This document shows positions 23,202 to 31,780 of a stretch of DNA of 38,300 nt, piece after piece (positions within the stretch are counted from its first letter, which is position 1; each line of letters opens with the position of its first letter). The notes under the pieces were generated by a model. The model was given only the letters and a program-made list of their open reading frames with translations, was not told the origin of the DNA and searched no databases. Both the position numbers and the translations under genes were made by a program. The DNA is taken from NCBI RefSeq assembly GCF_003933965.1, contig NZ_RSAJ01000015.1, positions 1 to 38,300 on the forward strand, in the 5' to 3' direction. This DNA is from Streptomyces sp. RP5T. Its GTDB lineage: Bacteria; Actinomycetota; Actinomycetes; Streptomycetales; Streptomycetaceae.

Positions 23202-23849
23202 GTGAACAAGGCGCAGCTCGTAGAAGCGATTGCCGACAAGGTGGGCGGCCGCCAGCAGGCCGCCGACGCCGTCGACGCGGTCCTGGACGCCATCGTCCGC
23301 GCGACGGTCGCGGGCGACCGGGTCTCGGTCACCGGCTTCGGTTCGTTCGAGAAGGTCGACCGGCCCGCCCGTTACGCCCGTAACCCCCAGACGGGCGAGC
23401 GGGTTCGGGTCAAGAAGACCTCCGTTCCCCGCTTCCGCGCCGGCCAGGGCTTCAAGGACCTGGTGAGCGGCACGAAGAAGCTCCCGAAGAACGACGTCGC
23501 GGTCAAGAAGGCGCCCAAGGGCAGCCTGACCGGCGGGGCTTCTGCCACGGTCAAGAAGGCGGCCGCCAAGAAGGCCACCGCCAAGACCGCTGCGGCCAAG
23601 AAGACCGCCGCGAAGAAGACGACGGCCAAGAAGACCACGGCCACTGCCAAGAAGACGACGGCCAAGAAGGCTCCCGCCAAGAAGGCCACCGGCGCCGCCG
23701 CCAAGACCACCGCCGCGAGCAAGACCACGGCGAAGAAGACGACGGCCAAGAAGGCCCCGGCCAAGAAGGCCACCGCGAAGAAGGCGCCGGCCAAGAAGTC
23801 GGCGGCTCGCACCACCACCGCCAAGAAGGCCACGGCCCGCAAGAGGTAA
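23202..23849 (+). CDS. hupS: HU-family nucleoid protein with lysine-rich C-terminal tail (HupS)
   Basis: The 215-aa protein has two parts. Residues 1-~90 are a complete HU domain ([31 protein letters not shown], then the DNA-binding arm). From about 110 the chain is almost only Lys, Ala and Thr in KKA/KKT repeats, like the tails of histone H1 and mycobacterial HupB. In S. coelicolor HupS is developmentally induced and compacts spore chromosomes. GTG start with AAGGGG ribosome site. The repeated AAGAAG-rich DNA of the tail is prone to length change between strains. A hairpin follows the stop. Confidence 0.95.
   Translation: MNKAQLVEAIADKVGGRQQAADAVDAVLDAIVRATVAGDRVSVTGFGSFEKVDRPARYARNPQTGERVRVKKTSVPRFRAGQGFKDLVSGTKKLPKNDVAVKKAPKGSLTGGASATVKKAAAKKATAKTAAAKKTAAKKTTAKKTTATAKKTTAKKAPAKKATGAAAKTTAASKTTAKKTTAKKAPAKKATAKKAPAKKSAARTTTAKKATARKR
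23540..23846 (+). repeat. Degenerate AAGAAG/GCCAAG repeats encoding the HupS tail
   Basis: GCCAAGAAG and ACGGCCAAGAAG recur more than ten times in frame across the last 100 codons. It encodes the KKA/KKT peptide repeats and lowers local GC content. Confidence 0.8.
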
Positions 23850-23871
23850 GGGCACAGGGGCACTCACGCGC

Positions 23872-23902
23872 CGGGCCGGACTCCGCATCGGAGTCCGGCC
23901 CG
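23872..23902. terminator. Perfect 14-bp hairpin after hupS
   Basis: Arms 23872-23885 and 23889-23902 are exact complements with a CAT loop, between convergent hupS and the 63-aa gene. Confidence 0.85.
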
Positions 23903-23920
23903 CGGCGTGTGCAAGGGGGT

Positions 23921-24112
23921 TCAGAAGGTCTGGAGGGTCACCAGGGTGATCCTGTCCCCGGCCATCTCGATCCGCACCCGCTGCCCGGGACGCAGCAGTC
24001 TCAGGCCGCCCGCGTCGAACGCCGGCGCGTCGAAGGGCACCGGGGTGCCGTCGTCGAGAAGCACCTGCCCACTGCGGCTTTCGGGGTCGTACGTGTACGC
24101 GGTCGCCTGCAT
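23921..24112 (-). CDS. Small protein of unknown function downstream of cofC (63 aa)
   Basis: The chain begins [15 protein letters not shown] and alternates beta-like segments ([28 protein letters not shown]). This resembles a single small barrel such as an OB/cold-shock-like fold, but none of the RNA-binding RNP motifs are present. It starts 9 nt after the cofC stop and shares its promoter. A role linked to CofC or F420 is possible only by position. Confidence 0.75.
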   Translation of the reverse strand: MQATAYTYDPESRSGQVLLDDGTPVPFDAPAFDAGGLRLLRPGQRVRIEMAGDRITLVTLQTF

Positions 24113-24121
24113 GGCCGCAGC

Positions 24122-24760
24122 CTACTGCCCGGGTATCAGCAGCCGCGCCGCGGCGGCGGCCGTCCGGGGACCCACCCCGAGCGCGAGCGCGGCCCGCAGG
24201 TCCTCGCCGGTGTCCACGTCCTGCCGTACGGAATCCACCCCGGTGAGGGGGAGTTCCTCCGCTCCCGAGGCGCGGTGCCGCGCGCGTGAATCGAGGCCGA
24301 AGGCGGGCCGCAATTCCGCGTTCTCCCGGGCCGCCAGCAGAGTCGTGCCGATTGCCGCGGCATCCGCGAGAAAAGCGCGCGGGAATTCGGCGGCCGAGTC
24401 GAGGACCCGGGCCAATTCCAGGGGCCGCAGCGCGGGGAGATCCGCGTTCAGGGCGGCGAGGGCGCTTTCGGGCCGCGTCGACCGTACGACCGCCGCCGCG
24501 TGCGCCAGGGCCGCGTTCAGACCCCCTCGGGGCTCGTCGGGGACGATGCGGGCGCCGAGGGCCGACAGCTCCCGGCCGGCCAGGGCGTCGTCCGTGACGA
24601 CCGCCACATCCCGCACGGCCGGGCAGGCCAGCGCGGCCGCCACGGTGTCCTGCGCGAAGGCGAGGGCCAGACCCGGGCGCACCCCGTCGTCGGCGGTGTC
24701 CGAGAGCCTGCTCTTGGCCCGCGCCAGGGGCTTCAGCGGGATGACCAACGTCCACTGCAC
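24122..24760 (-). CDS. cofC: CofC/FbiD-type guanylyltransferase (coenzyme F420 biosynthesis)
   Basis: The 212-aa protein has the CofC signature [17 protein letters not shown] at its N-terminus (nucleotide-binding loop), V-V-T-D-D, G-G-L-N-A-A-L and L-N-A-D-L-P-A-L (metal-binding Asp), and V-D-T-G-E-D-L near the end. It activates phospholactate or, in actinobacteria, phosphoenolpyruvate with GTP for transfer to Fo by CofD/FbiA. Those partner genes are not in the window, which is normal for Streptomyces. GTG start, AAGGA upstream. Divergent from plsC. Confidence 0.9.
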   Translation of the reverse strand: MQWTLVIPLKPLARAKSRLSDTADDGVRPGLALAFAQDTVAAALACPAVRDVAVVTDDALAGRELSALGARIVPDEPRGGLNAALAHAAAVVRSTRPESALAALNADLPALRPLELARVLDSAAEFPRAFLADAAAIGTTLLAARENAELRPAFGLDSRARHRASGAEELPLTGVDSVRQDVDTGEDLRAALALGVGPRTAAAAARLLIPGQ

Positions 24761-24916
24761 CAGCGTTCCGTCCTTCTCTTCTCGCGGCCATTGTCACTCA
24801 GTCGTCACGCGCCCCATCTGGCGGTGTCGGCGGCGGGGCGTACGGTGTTCTCGACAGACGGTCGGCCCGGGGCGACACTTGTGCGGCCCCCCAGGCCCTA
24901 GAGGAAGGTGTCCCGC

Positions 24917-25681
24917 GTGCCCCGCCGCAGAATCGGCTTCTGGTACCGCCTGGCCGCGGTGATCGCCAAACCGCCGCTCGTGGTTCTGCTCAAGCGGGAC
25001 TGGCGTGGAATGGAGCACATTCCGGCTGACGGCGGATTTATCACCGCGGTCAACCACAATTCGCACATCGATCCCTTCGCGTACGCGCACTTCCAGTACA
25101 ACACCGGGCGCGTTCCGCGATTCCTCGCGAAGAGCGGTCTTTTCAACAAGGGATTCGTCGGCGCCATGATGCGCGGCACGGGCCAGATTCCCGTCTACCG
25201 CGAGACCACCGACGCGCTCAGCGCCTTCCGGGCCGCCATTGACGCCGTCGAGCGCGGCGAATGCGTCACGTTCTACCCCGAGGGCACCATCACCCGGGAC
25301 CCCGCCCAGTGGCCCATGATCGGCAAGACCGGCGCCGCGCGCGTGGCCCTGCAGACCAAGTGCCCCGTGGTCCCGGTCGCGCAGTGGGGCGCCAACGAAC
25401 TGCTGCCGCCGTACGCCAAGAAGCTGCACGTGCTTCCCCGCAAGACCTCGCACGTCCTCGCGGGGCCCCCCGTGGACCTGTCGCCGTTCTACGACAAGGA
25501 GATGACCCCGGAACTCCTCAAGGAGGCCACCGAGGTCATCATGGCCGCCGTCACCGCCCAGCTGGAGATCATCCGGGGCGAGAAGGCACCCTCGACGGCG
25601 TACGACCCACGCCGCGAGCGGATCGAGCAGCGGCGCCGGACCCAGGCCCAGAGCGGCCACGAGGGGGAGAAGAGCAAGTGA
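24917..25681 (+). CDS. plsC: 1-acylglycerol-3-phosphate acyltransferase (PlsC-type)
   Basis: I choose the GTG at 24917 (254 aa) because GAGGAAG is nine bases upstream; the GTG at 24908 overlaps that site. The enzyme acylates lysophosphatidate at the inner membrane. The catalytic H-x4-D box is N-H-N-S-H-I-D (His47, Asp52), followed by the substrate motifs G-x-I-P-V-Y-R and F-Y-P-E-G-T (Glu122). The last ~30 residues are highly charged (R-R-E-R-I-E-Q-R-R-R). Its stop overlaps the gpsA start, so acyl transfer and glycerol-3-phosphate supply are produced together. Acyl specificity not predictable. Confidence 0.9.
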   Translation: MPRRRIGFWYRLAAVIAKPPLVVLLKRDWRGMEHIPADGGFITAVNHNSHIDPFAYAHFQYNTGRVPRFLAKSGLFNKGFVGAMMRGTGQIPVYRETTDALSAFRAAIDAVERGECVTFYPEGTITRDPAQWPMIGKTGAARVALQTKCPVVPVAQWGANELLPPYAKKLHVLPRKTSHVLAGPPVDLSPFYDKEMTPELLKEATEVIMAAVTAQLEIIRGEKAPSTAYDPRRERIEQRRRTQAQSGHEGEKSK

Positions 25682-26688
25682 GCAAACCCGTCAAGGCGGC
25701 GGTTCTCAGCGCCGGTTCATGGGGTACGGCCTTCGGTGTCGTGCTCGCCGACGCGGGCTGCGAGGTCACCCTCTGGGCACGCCGCCCCGAGGTCGCCGAG
25801 GCCGTCAACTCCAGCCGGACGAACCCCGACTACCTCCCCGGCGTGGAGCTCCCGCAGAACGTCAGGGCGACCACGGACGCCGCGGAGGCCGCCGCCGGCG
25901 CCGACTTCACGATCCTGTCGATCCCCTCGCAGACCCTGCGCGCCAACCTCGCCGAGTGGACCCCGCTGCTCGCGCCCGACACCGTCCTCGTCTCCCTCAT
26001 GAAGGGCGTCGAGCTCGGCTCCGCCATGCGGATGAGCGAGGTGATCGAGGACGTGGCCAAGGTGGGCGCCGACCGCATCGCCGTGGTCACCGGACCCAAC
26101 CTGGCACGGGAGATCGCCGCCCGGATGCCGGCCGCCGCCGTGGTCGCCTGCACCGACGAGGAGGTGGCCCGCCGCCTCCAGGCCGTCTGCCACACGCCGT
26201 ACTTCCGCCCCTACACCAACACGGACGTGGTGGGCTGCGAACTCGGCGGCGCCGTCAAGAACGTCATCGGCCTCGCCGTCGGCATCGCGGACGGCATGGG
26301 ACTGGGCGACAACGCCAAGGGCTCGCTGATCACGCGCGGGCTGGCGGAGACGACCCGGCTGGGCCTCGCGATGGGCGCGGACCCCCTCACCTTCTCCGGA
26401 CTCGCCGGTCTCGGCGACCTGGTGGCGACTTGCTCCTCGCCGCTCTCGCGCAACCACACCTTCGGCACCAACCTCGGCAAGGGCATGACCCTTGAGGAGA
26501 CCATCGCGGTCACCAAGCAGACCGCGGAGGGCGTCAAGTCCTGCGAGTCCGTGCTGGATCTCGCCCGCAGGCACGGCGTCGACATGCCGATCACCGAGAC
26601 GGTCGTCGGCATCGTGCACGAGGGCAAGTCCCCGGTGGTCGCCGTCAAGGAGCTGATGTCGCGCAGCGCGAAGCCCGAGCGACACTGA
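25678..26688 (+). CDS. gpsA: NAD(P)-dependent glycerol-3-phosphate dehydrogenase
   Basis: The 336-aa enzyme reduces dihydroxyacetone phosphate to sn-glycerol-3-phosphate, the backbone for phospholipids. The Rossmann loop is S-A-G-S-W-G-T-A (residues 11-18), followed by S-L-M-K-G-V-E, V-V-T-G-P-N-L-A-R-E-I-A and the catalytic lysine in G-A-V-K-N-V-I-G (Lys194), then N-A-K-G-S-L-I-T-R-G. The start GTG lies in GTGA shared with the plsC stop. A longer open frame upstream is a shadow inside plsC. Confidence 0.96.
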   Translation: MSKPVKAAVLSAGSWGTAFGVVLADAGCEVTLWARRPEVAEAVNSSRTNPDYLPGVELPQNVRATTDAAEAAAGADFTILSIPSQTLRANLAEWTPLLAPDTVLVSLMKGVELGSAMRMSEVIEDVAKVGADRIAVVTGPNLAREIAARMPAAAVVACTDEEVARRLQAVCHTPYFRPYTNTDVVGCELGGAVKNVIGLAVGIADGMGLGDNAKGSLITRGLAETTRLGLAMGADPLTFSGLAGLGDLVATCSSPLSRNHTFGTNLGKGMTLEETIAVTKQTAEGVKSCESVLDLARRHGVDMPITETVVGIVHEGKSPVVAVKELMSRSAKPERH

Positions 26689-26770
26689 GCCACGACATCG
26701 TTTTTTGCCCCGTACGCCGCGGGGGTGGGCGCTGTCTCAGGGCACTACCAACGGGTACTCTCAACGCGAT

Positions 26771-27928
26771 ATGAGCACCGAGAACCTCCCCCAGAACCCT
26801 GAGCAGCCGCCTCGCAAGCCGCGCGTGGCCGTCGTGTTCGGCGGGCGCAGCTCCGAACACGGGATCTCCGTGGTCACCGCCGGCGCCGTACTGCGGGCCA
26901 TCGACCGGACGAAGTACGACGTCCTGCCGATCGGCATCACCAAGGACGGCCGCTGGGCGCTCACCGCCGACGAACCGGAACGCATGGCGATCACCGAGCG
27001 CCGGACGCCGGACGTCGAGGAGCTCGCCGAGTCCAGCGAGGGTGGCGTGGTGCTCCCCGTGGATCCCGCGAACCGCGAAGTCGTCTACAGCGAGCCGGGA
27101 TCGGTGCCCAAGGCGCTCGGTGAGGTCGACGTCGTCTTCCCCGTCCTGCACGGCCCCTACGGCGAGGACGGCACCCTCCAGGGCCTCCTGGAGCTCTCCG
27201 GCGTCCCCTACGTCGGCTCGGGTGTGCTCGCCTCGGCCGTCGGCCAGGACAAGGAGTACATGAAGCGGGTGTTCACCTCCTTCGGGCTCAAGGTCGGCCC
27301 GTACGTGGTGATCCGGCCCCGCGAGTGGGAGCGGGACGAGTCCGCCGCCCGCAAGAAGATCGTCGACTTCGCGGGCGAGCACGGCTGGCCGCTCTTCGTG
27401 AAGCCCGCGCGCGCGGGTTCGTCGATCGGCATCACCAAGGTCGACGACCTCTCCGGCCTGGACGAGGCGATCGCCGAGGCGCAGAGCCACGATCCGAAGA
27501 TCCTCGTGGAGGCGGCGCTGCGGGGCCGTGAGATCGAGTGCGGAGTCCTGGAGTTCGAGGACGGCCCGCGCGCGTCGGTCCCGGCGGAGATCCCGCCGCC
27601 GCAGGAGCACGCGTACTACGACTTCGAGGCGAAGTACATCGACTCGACCCCGGGAATCGTGCCGGCCCCCCTCACGCCCGAGGAGACGGCCGAGGTCCAG
27701 AAGCTCGCGGTCGACGCCTTCGAGGCGGCCTCCTGCGAGGGGCTGGTCCGCGCGGACTTCTTCCTCACCGAGGACGGCGAGTTCGTGATCAACGAGATCA
27801 ACACCCTCCCCGGCTTCACGCCGATCTCGATGTACCCGCAGATGTGGGAGAAGAGCGGGGTCAGCTACCCGGAGCTGGTCGACCGCCTGATCGAGGCCGC
27901 ACTCCACCGGCCGACGGGGCTTCGGTAG
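26771..27928 (+). CDS. ddlA: D-alanine--D-alanine ligase
   Basis: The ATG at 26771 gives 385 aa. This ATP-grasp enzyme makes the D-Ala-D-Ala dipeptide for peptidoglycan. Seen: G-G-R-S-S-E-H-G-I-S at the N-terminus, V-F-P-V-L-H-G-P-Y-G-E-D-G-T-L-Q-G, K-P-A-R-A-G-S-S-I-G, Y-Y-D-F-E-A-K-Y (the Tyr typical of D-Ala rather than D-lactate ligases) and N-E-I-N-T-L-P-G-F-T. A TACTCT box eight to nine bases before the ATG suggests a near-leaderless promoter of its own, 82 bp after gpsA. A 614-bp gap without genes follows. Confidence 0.96.
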   Translation: MSTENLPQNPEQPPRKPRVAVVFGGRSSEHGISVVTAGAVLRAIDRTKYDVLPIGITKDGRWALTADEPERMAITERRTPDVEELAESSEGGVVLPVDPANREVVYSEPGSVPKALGEVDVVFPVLHGPYGEDGTLQGLLELSGVPYVGSGVLASAVGQDKEYMKRVFTSFGLKVGPYVVIRPREWERDESAARKKIVDFAGEHGWPLFVKPARAGSSIGITKVDDLSGLDEAIAEAQSHDPKILVEAALRGREIECGVLEFEDGPRASVPAEIPPPQEHAYYDFEAKYIDSTPGIVPAPLTPEETAEVQKLAVDAFEAASCEGLVRADFFLTEDGEFVINEINTLPGFTPISMYPQMWEKSGVSYPELVDRLIEAALHRPTGLR

Positions 27929-28542
27929 CGGGGGAGCGCGACGCCTCGACGTCGGGCCGACGGGCTCCTGCGCGGCAGGGTGCCGGGCATTCGCGGCGGG
28001 TCGGGTTCAACAGCGTCGGGTGGGACGTGTCGCAGCGTCCGGTTGGGCGCTCGGTGCTGGTCCGGTAGGGCCCTGCTGGCCGGCCGGTAGGGCTTTCGCT
28101 TCACGCGGGAGCGTCGGTCCTTCCGCGTCCGGTGAGACGTGTTGTGGCCTCCGGTTGGGTGCGCTCCGGCGGTTCGGCAAGGGTTCCTGCGGCCCGGCCC
28201 TAGGGGTTCCGCGCGGGGCGGGAGCGCGTTGGGGTCGGTCGGGCGGACTTCCGCCACGGGCCTGCAGGGCTGCCGGTAGCCGGGCGGCAGGGCTCCCGCC
28301 GTGGGTCAGCGCCCACCCCGCGGAAGCGCCACCGACCTGCCACGCACGTCCAACCGACTGACCGCGGAAGCCTTGCCCAACCACCGCCGGGACACCCTCG
28401 ACGGGACGCCGTGGGCCGACCGAAGCCGTGAGCAGGGGCAGAGGTTCGGCTCTCTCGGGCCGAGACATGTGCACCGCGACGCTCGGTCGAGTCACGGAGT
28501 GACGCCAAGGCCCGCGTCGCGGTTCAAGGCGCCCCGTTCCCG
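27929..28542. other. 614-bp region without a recognisable gene, containing degenerate ~110-bp repeats
   Basis: No frame shows coding bias or a known motif. Two stretches, about 28024-28116 and 28136-28228, align along their length: both start with GACGTGT, then TCCGGTTGGG, and end in GGGAGCG. Sequence beyond is similar in texture. It lies between ddlA (+) and the DUF3515 gene (-), so it is a convergent region. It could be a decayed gene, an expanding satellite or an RNA; I cannot tell. Confidence 0.55.
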
Positions 28543-29025
28543 CTAGTCGGCGATTCCCTCGGGGATCGCCTTCTTTATGCCGGGGGCCAGGTCCACCAGG
28601 GGTGCCAGGCCGTCCGCGGTGTGGTCCTCGGGGATCGTGACCTCGACGTATGCCTTGCGCAGGGTCGTGGTCAAGCGGAACGACCCGTCGTCCTGCTTCT
28701 CCAGCAGCCAGCCCACCCCGTTCACCTCGACCCCGTCGGCCTCCGGATCGTCCATCTCGGCGGGCCGGGCGACACCGCACCGCAGTATGATCGCCGGGTC
28801 ACCCCAGCCCGCGGTCAGCGCGGACGCGGGCTCGGGATCCCGACGGTCCTGGTCGTCGACCTTGGACGGCAGTACCCGGTCCAGCTCTCGGCACAGCTTC
28901 GTGACGCCCGCCCCCGGCGAGGGAACCGCCGCCGACGCGCTGTCGTCTGCGGAGGAGCAGCCCGCGACCGTGATCAGCAGGGCGAGCGCGGACAGACCGA
29001 GTGGCCGGTGACGGAAGAAGTTCAC
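28543..29025 (-). CDS. DUF3515-type lipoprotein
   Basis: The 160-aa protein begins with basic residues, a hydrophobic stretch (L-G-L-S-A-L-A-L-L-I-T-V-A) and a lipobox V-A-G-C with Cys23, so it is exported and lipid-anchored. The mature part has two further cysteines (K-L-C-R-E-L, L-R-C-G-V-A) that may form a disulfide, and motifs A-L-T-A-G-W-G-D-P-A and V-N-G-V-G-W characteristic of DUF3515, a family of unknown function in actinobacteria. It is usually found near ddl and thiL, as here. Start is a GTG. Confidence 0.85.
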   Translation of the reverse strand: MNFFRHRPLGLSALALLITVAGCSSADDSASAAVPSPGAGVTKLCRELDRVLPSKVDDQDRRDPEPASALTAGWGDPAIILRCGVARPAEMDDPEADGVEVNGVGWLLEKQDDGSFRLTTTLRKAYVEVTIPEDHTADGLAPLVDLAPGIKKAIPEGIAD

Positions 29026-29045
29026 CGGCCAAGGGTAGACGGGGG

Positions 29046-29279
29046 CTACAGATGGACGACCGGGCAGGTCAGGGTACGCGTGATGCCGTCCACCTGCTGG
29101 ACCTTGGCGACCACCAACCGGCCCAGGTCGTCCACGGTGTCGGCCTGCGCTCGGACGATCACGTCATACGGTCCTGTCACGTCCTCGGCCTGGATGACTC
29201 CAGGGATCTTGCTGATCGTCTCGGCGACGGTCGACGCCTTGCCGACCTCCGTCTGGATCAGGATGTACGCCTGTACCAC
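29046..29279 (-). CDS. Stand-alone Lrp/AsnC ligand-binding (RAM) domain protein
   Basis: The GTG at 29277-29279 has GGAGG four bases upstream, giving 77 aa; the open frame goes on upstream to 29486 but is non-coding. The chain is one beta-alpha-beta-beta-alpha-beta ACT-like RAM domain: V-Q-A-Y-I-L-I-Q-T-E-V-G, A-E-T-I-S-K-I-P-G-V, V-T-G-P-Y-D-V-I-V-R-A and T-R-T-L-T-C-P-V-V. There is no DNA-binding helix-turn-helix. Such proteins oligomerise and may bind amino acids or full-length Lrp regulators (family inference). It lies 20 bp upstream of the DUF3515 gene and is co-directional. Confidence 0.88.
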   Translation of the reverse strand: MVQAYILIQTEVGKASTVAETISKIPGVIQAEDVTGPYDVIVRAQADTVDDLGRLVVAKVQQVDGITRTLTCPVVHL

Positions 29280-29485
29280 GGAACCTCCAGGGCGGCCACG
29301 AGGATCATGTGGGGAAAAGGAACGCCACGGTATCGCGTCGCCGCTCGCTGCGGGGAGACCCGCGGGGACGCGGACACCCGTGCCGGGGTGCGTACACGAC
29401 AGAAGTTCACGGTCCCCTCGACCGTATCGAGGACACTGATGACGCGCGACCGGGCACGGCACGGCACAGAAGGGGCGTAAGGGCA

Positions 29486-30454
29486 ATGAAGGGCACTGTT
29501 GGTGAGCTCGGCGAGTTCGGGCTCATCAGGGAGCTCACCTCCCGTCTCACCACCACCCCGGCGGTCCGGGTGGGCCCCGGCGACGACGCCGCGGTGGTCG
29601 CCGCGCCCGACCGCAGGGTCGTGGCGAGCACCGACATCCTTCTGGAGGGCCGGCACTTCCGCCGCGACTGGTCCACGGCCTACGACGTCGGACGCAAGGC
29701 GGCCGCGCAGAACCTCGCGGACATCGCCGCCATGGGCGCGGTGCCGACCGCTCTGCTGCTCGGCCTGGTCGTGCCCGCCGAACTCCCGGTGACCTGGCCC
29801 TCGGAGCTCATGGACGGCCTGCGCGACGAGTGCCAGGTCGCGGGCGCCTCGGTGGTCGGCGGGGACGTCGTACGGGGAGACATGATCATGGTCTCCATCA
29901 CCGCCCTCGGTGATCTGCGGGGCCAGGAGCCGGTGACCCGGGCCGGCGCCCAGCCCGGCGACCTCGTGGCGGTGACCGGCTGGCTGGGCTGGTCGGCCGC
30001 CGGGTACGCGGTGCTCTCCCGCGGCTTCCGCTCGCCCCGCGCGTTCGTCGAGGCGCACCGGCGCCCCGAGCCGCCGTACCACGCGGGCCCGGCCGCCGCG
30101 GCGCTCGGCGCGACCGCGATGTGCGACGTGAGCGACGGACTGATCGCGGACCTCGGACACATCGCCGAGTCCAGCAAGGTCCGGATCGACGTCAGCTCCG
30201 GCGCGATCGACATCCCGACCCAGATGACCGACATCGGGCAGGCCGTCGGTGTCGATCCCCTCCAGTGGGTGCTGACCGGGGGAGAGGACCACGCGATCGT
30301 GGCGACCTTCCCGCCGGACGTGAAGCTCCCGGCCCGCTGGAAGGTGATCGGCGAGGTCCTCAACCCCTCCGCGCTGCCCCAGGTGACGGTCGACGGGGCG
30401 CCCTGGACCAGCAAGGGCGGCTGGGACCACTTCGGCGGGGACATCGAGTCGTGA
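29486..30454 (+). CDS. thiL: Thiamine-monophosphate kinase
   Basis: ThiL, 322 aa, phosphorylates thiamine monophosphate to the active diphosphate. AIRS/PurM-family motifs: G-P-G-D-D-A-A-V-V (metal and ATP site), [28 protein letters not shown] and [13 protein letters not shown]. The ATG at 29486 follows AAGGG. The open frame begins farther upstream but that part overlaps the Lrp-like gene's promoter region. The stop overlaps the thiD start. Confidence 0.96.
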   Translation: MKGTVGELGEFGLIRELTSRLTTTPAVRVGPGDDAAVVAAPDRRVVASTDILLEGRHFRRDWSTAYDVGRKAAAQNLADIAAMGAVPTALLLGLVVPAELPVTWPSELMDGLRDECQVAGASVVGGDVVRGDMIMVSITALGDLRGQEPVTRAGAQPGDLVAVTGWLGWSAAGYAVLSRGFRSPRAFVEAHRRPEPPYHAGPAAAALGATAMCDVSDGLIADLGHIAESSKVRIDVSSGAIDIPTQMTDIGQAVGVDPLQWVLTGGEDHAIVATFPPDVKLPARWKVIGEVLNPSALPQVTVDGAPWTSKGGWDHFGGDIES

Positions 30455-31251
30455 AGCCGCTGGTGCTCACGGTGGCCGGCTCCGACTCCGGCGGCGGCGC
30501 CGGGATCCAGGCCGACCTGAAGACCATGCTCGCGCTCGGCGTGCACGGCATGAGTGTCGTCACCGCCGTCACCGCGCAGAACTCCCTCGGCGTGCAGGGC
30601 GCCTGGGAGCTTCCGGTGGCGGCCGTACGCGCCCAGTACCGCAGTGTCGTGGACGACATCGGCGTCCAGGCGGTCAAGACCGGGATGCTCTCCTCGGCCG
30701 AACTCGTCGAGGCCGTGGCCGAGTTGGTCGGGGCCACGGACGCCCCGGCGGTGATCGACCCGGTCGGCGTCTCCAAACACGGCGACCCGCTGCTGGCCTC
30801 GTCCGCGCTGGACTCCGTACGGCGGCTGCTGCTCCCGGTGGCCACCGTCGCCACCCCGAACCTCGACGAGGTGGCCCAGCTCACCGGTGTGCGGGTCGAG
30901 TCGGAGTCCCAGCTGAGGCAGGCCGCCGAGGCCGTCCTGTCGTACGGGCCGCGGTGGGTGCTCATCAAGGGCGGTCACCTGAGCGGCGACGCCGTCGACC
31001 TGCTCACCGACGGCACCGCGGAGCACTGGCTGCGCGCGCCCCGCCACGACAACCGGCACACCCACGGCACCGGCTGCACCCTAGCCTCCGCGATCGCCGC
31101 ACAGCTCGCGAAGGGCCGGTCCGTCCCGGAGGCGGTGACGGCCGCCAAGGAGTACGTCACCGGCGCGATCGCCGCCGGGTTCGCGCTCGGCGGCGGGATC
31201 GGGCCCGTGGACCACGGCTGGGCGCTCACGCGGGACACGTCAGGCGCCTGA
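30451..31251 (+). CDS. thiD: Hydroxymethylpyrimidine/phosphomethylpyrimidine kinase
   Basis: The 266-aa ribokinase-family enzyme phosphorylates HMP and HMP-P for thiamine synthesis. It shows [35 protein letters not shown] and H-T-H-G-T-G-C-T-L (catalytic Cys/anion hole). The GTG start is embedded in GTGA with the thiL stop. No TPP riboswitch is seen upstream of thiL. A hairpin separates it from convergent rpmB. Confidence 0.96.
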   Translation: MKPLVLTVAGSDSGGGAGIQADLKTMLALGVHGMSVVTAVTAQNSLGVQGAWELPVAAVRAQYRSVVDDIGVQAVKTGMLSSAELVEAVAELVGATDAPAVIDPVGVSKHGDPLLASSALDSVRRLLLPVATVATPNLDEVAQLTGVRVESESQLRQAAEAVLSYGPRWVLIKGGHLSGDAVDLLTDGTAEHWLRAPRHDNRHTHGTGCTLASAIAAQLAKGRSVPEAVTAAKEYVTGAIAAGFALGGGIGPVDHGWALTRDTSGA

Positions 31252-31271
31252 CGGGTTCCGGGCATGCGAAA

Positions 31272-31299
31272 AGCCGGCCCACCCTGAGGTGGACCGGCT
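31272..31299. terminator. Hairpin between thiD and rpmB
   Basis: AGCCGGCCCACC pairs with GGTGGACCGGCT (one mismatch) around CTGA. It lies between converging genes and may serve both. Confidence 0.75.
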
Positions 31300-31338
31300 C
31301 TGCAGCGAACCAGCAGTGGCCGCGCGCTTAGCTGTGCG

Positions 31339-31524
31339 TCAGCGCGAGACCTTGCCGGCCTTGATGCACGAGGTGCAAGCGTTCACGCGCTTCGGCGTCC
31401 CGCCGACCACGGTACGGACGCGCTGGATGTTCGGGTTCCAGCGACGGGACGTACGGCGGTGCGAGTGCGAGATGTTGTTGCCGAAGCCCGGCCCCTTGCC
31501 GCAGACGTCGCAGTTGGCAGCCAC
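31339..31524 (-). CDS. rpmB: Ribosomal protein bL28 (zinc-binding C+ form)
   Basis: The 61-aa protein starts [12 protein letters not shown] and continues with the bL28 core [16 protein letters not shown]. Two CxxC pairs (C-D-V-C and C-T-S-C) make this the zinc-dependent C+ paralogue; Streptomyces also carry Zur-controlled C- copies elsewhere. GTG start with GGAG seven bases upstream. It is encoded alone. Confidence 0.97.
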   Translation of the reverse strand: MAANCDVCGKGPGFGNNISHSHRRTSRRWNPNIQRVRTVVGGTPKRVNACTSCIKAGKVSR

Positions 31525-31780
31525 GGGTCACTCCAAAGACTTCAGATGCACTTACGGTCGGATCCCGGCAAGCCTGGATCGAGATCGTAGGATCAGAGAT
31601 CGGAGTGGCGCTGCCAGGGGAATGGCCCGATCGGGATCGGGCAACCGGAGCAGCATACAACGACTGCGCCAGTAGAACGAAACTACCATGGCTGATCAGG
31701 CACTCGCTCCCGGCCCTCTTCCGGCCGGCACCCGCCCGGGGTCTACGCTGCGTCCAGTCCAGCAGCCCGAGGAGGCGCAG

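Noticed and set aside
23540-23846. CRISPR-like repeat array
   Set aside because: The repeats are in-frame codons for the Lys/Ala tail of HupS, without unique spacers.
22860-24797. 645-aa minus-strand frame over hupS and cofC
   Set aside because: It is antisense to hupS (giving L-L-G-G runs) and in a different frame from cofC; both real genes are strongly supported.
28007-28780. 257-aa minus-strand frame across the ddlA-DUF3515 gap
   Set aside because: It overlaps the lipoprotein gene in another frame and consists of Pro/Arg/Gly-rich low-complexity sequence without codon bias.
29280-29486. 69-residue N-terminal extension of the Lrp-domain protein
   Set aside because: A hoped-for helix-turn-helix is not present there; GGAGG right before the GTG at 29277-29279 fixes the start.
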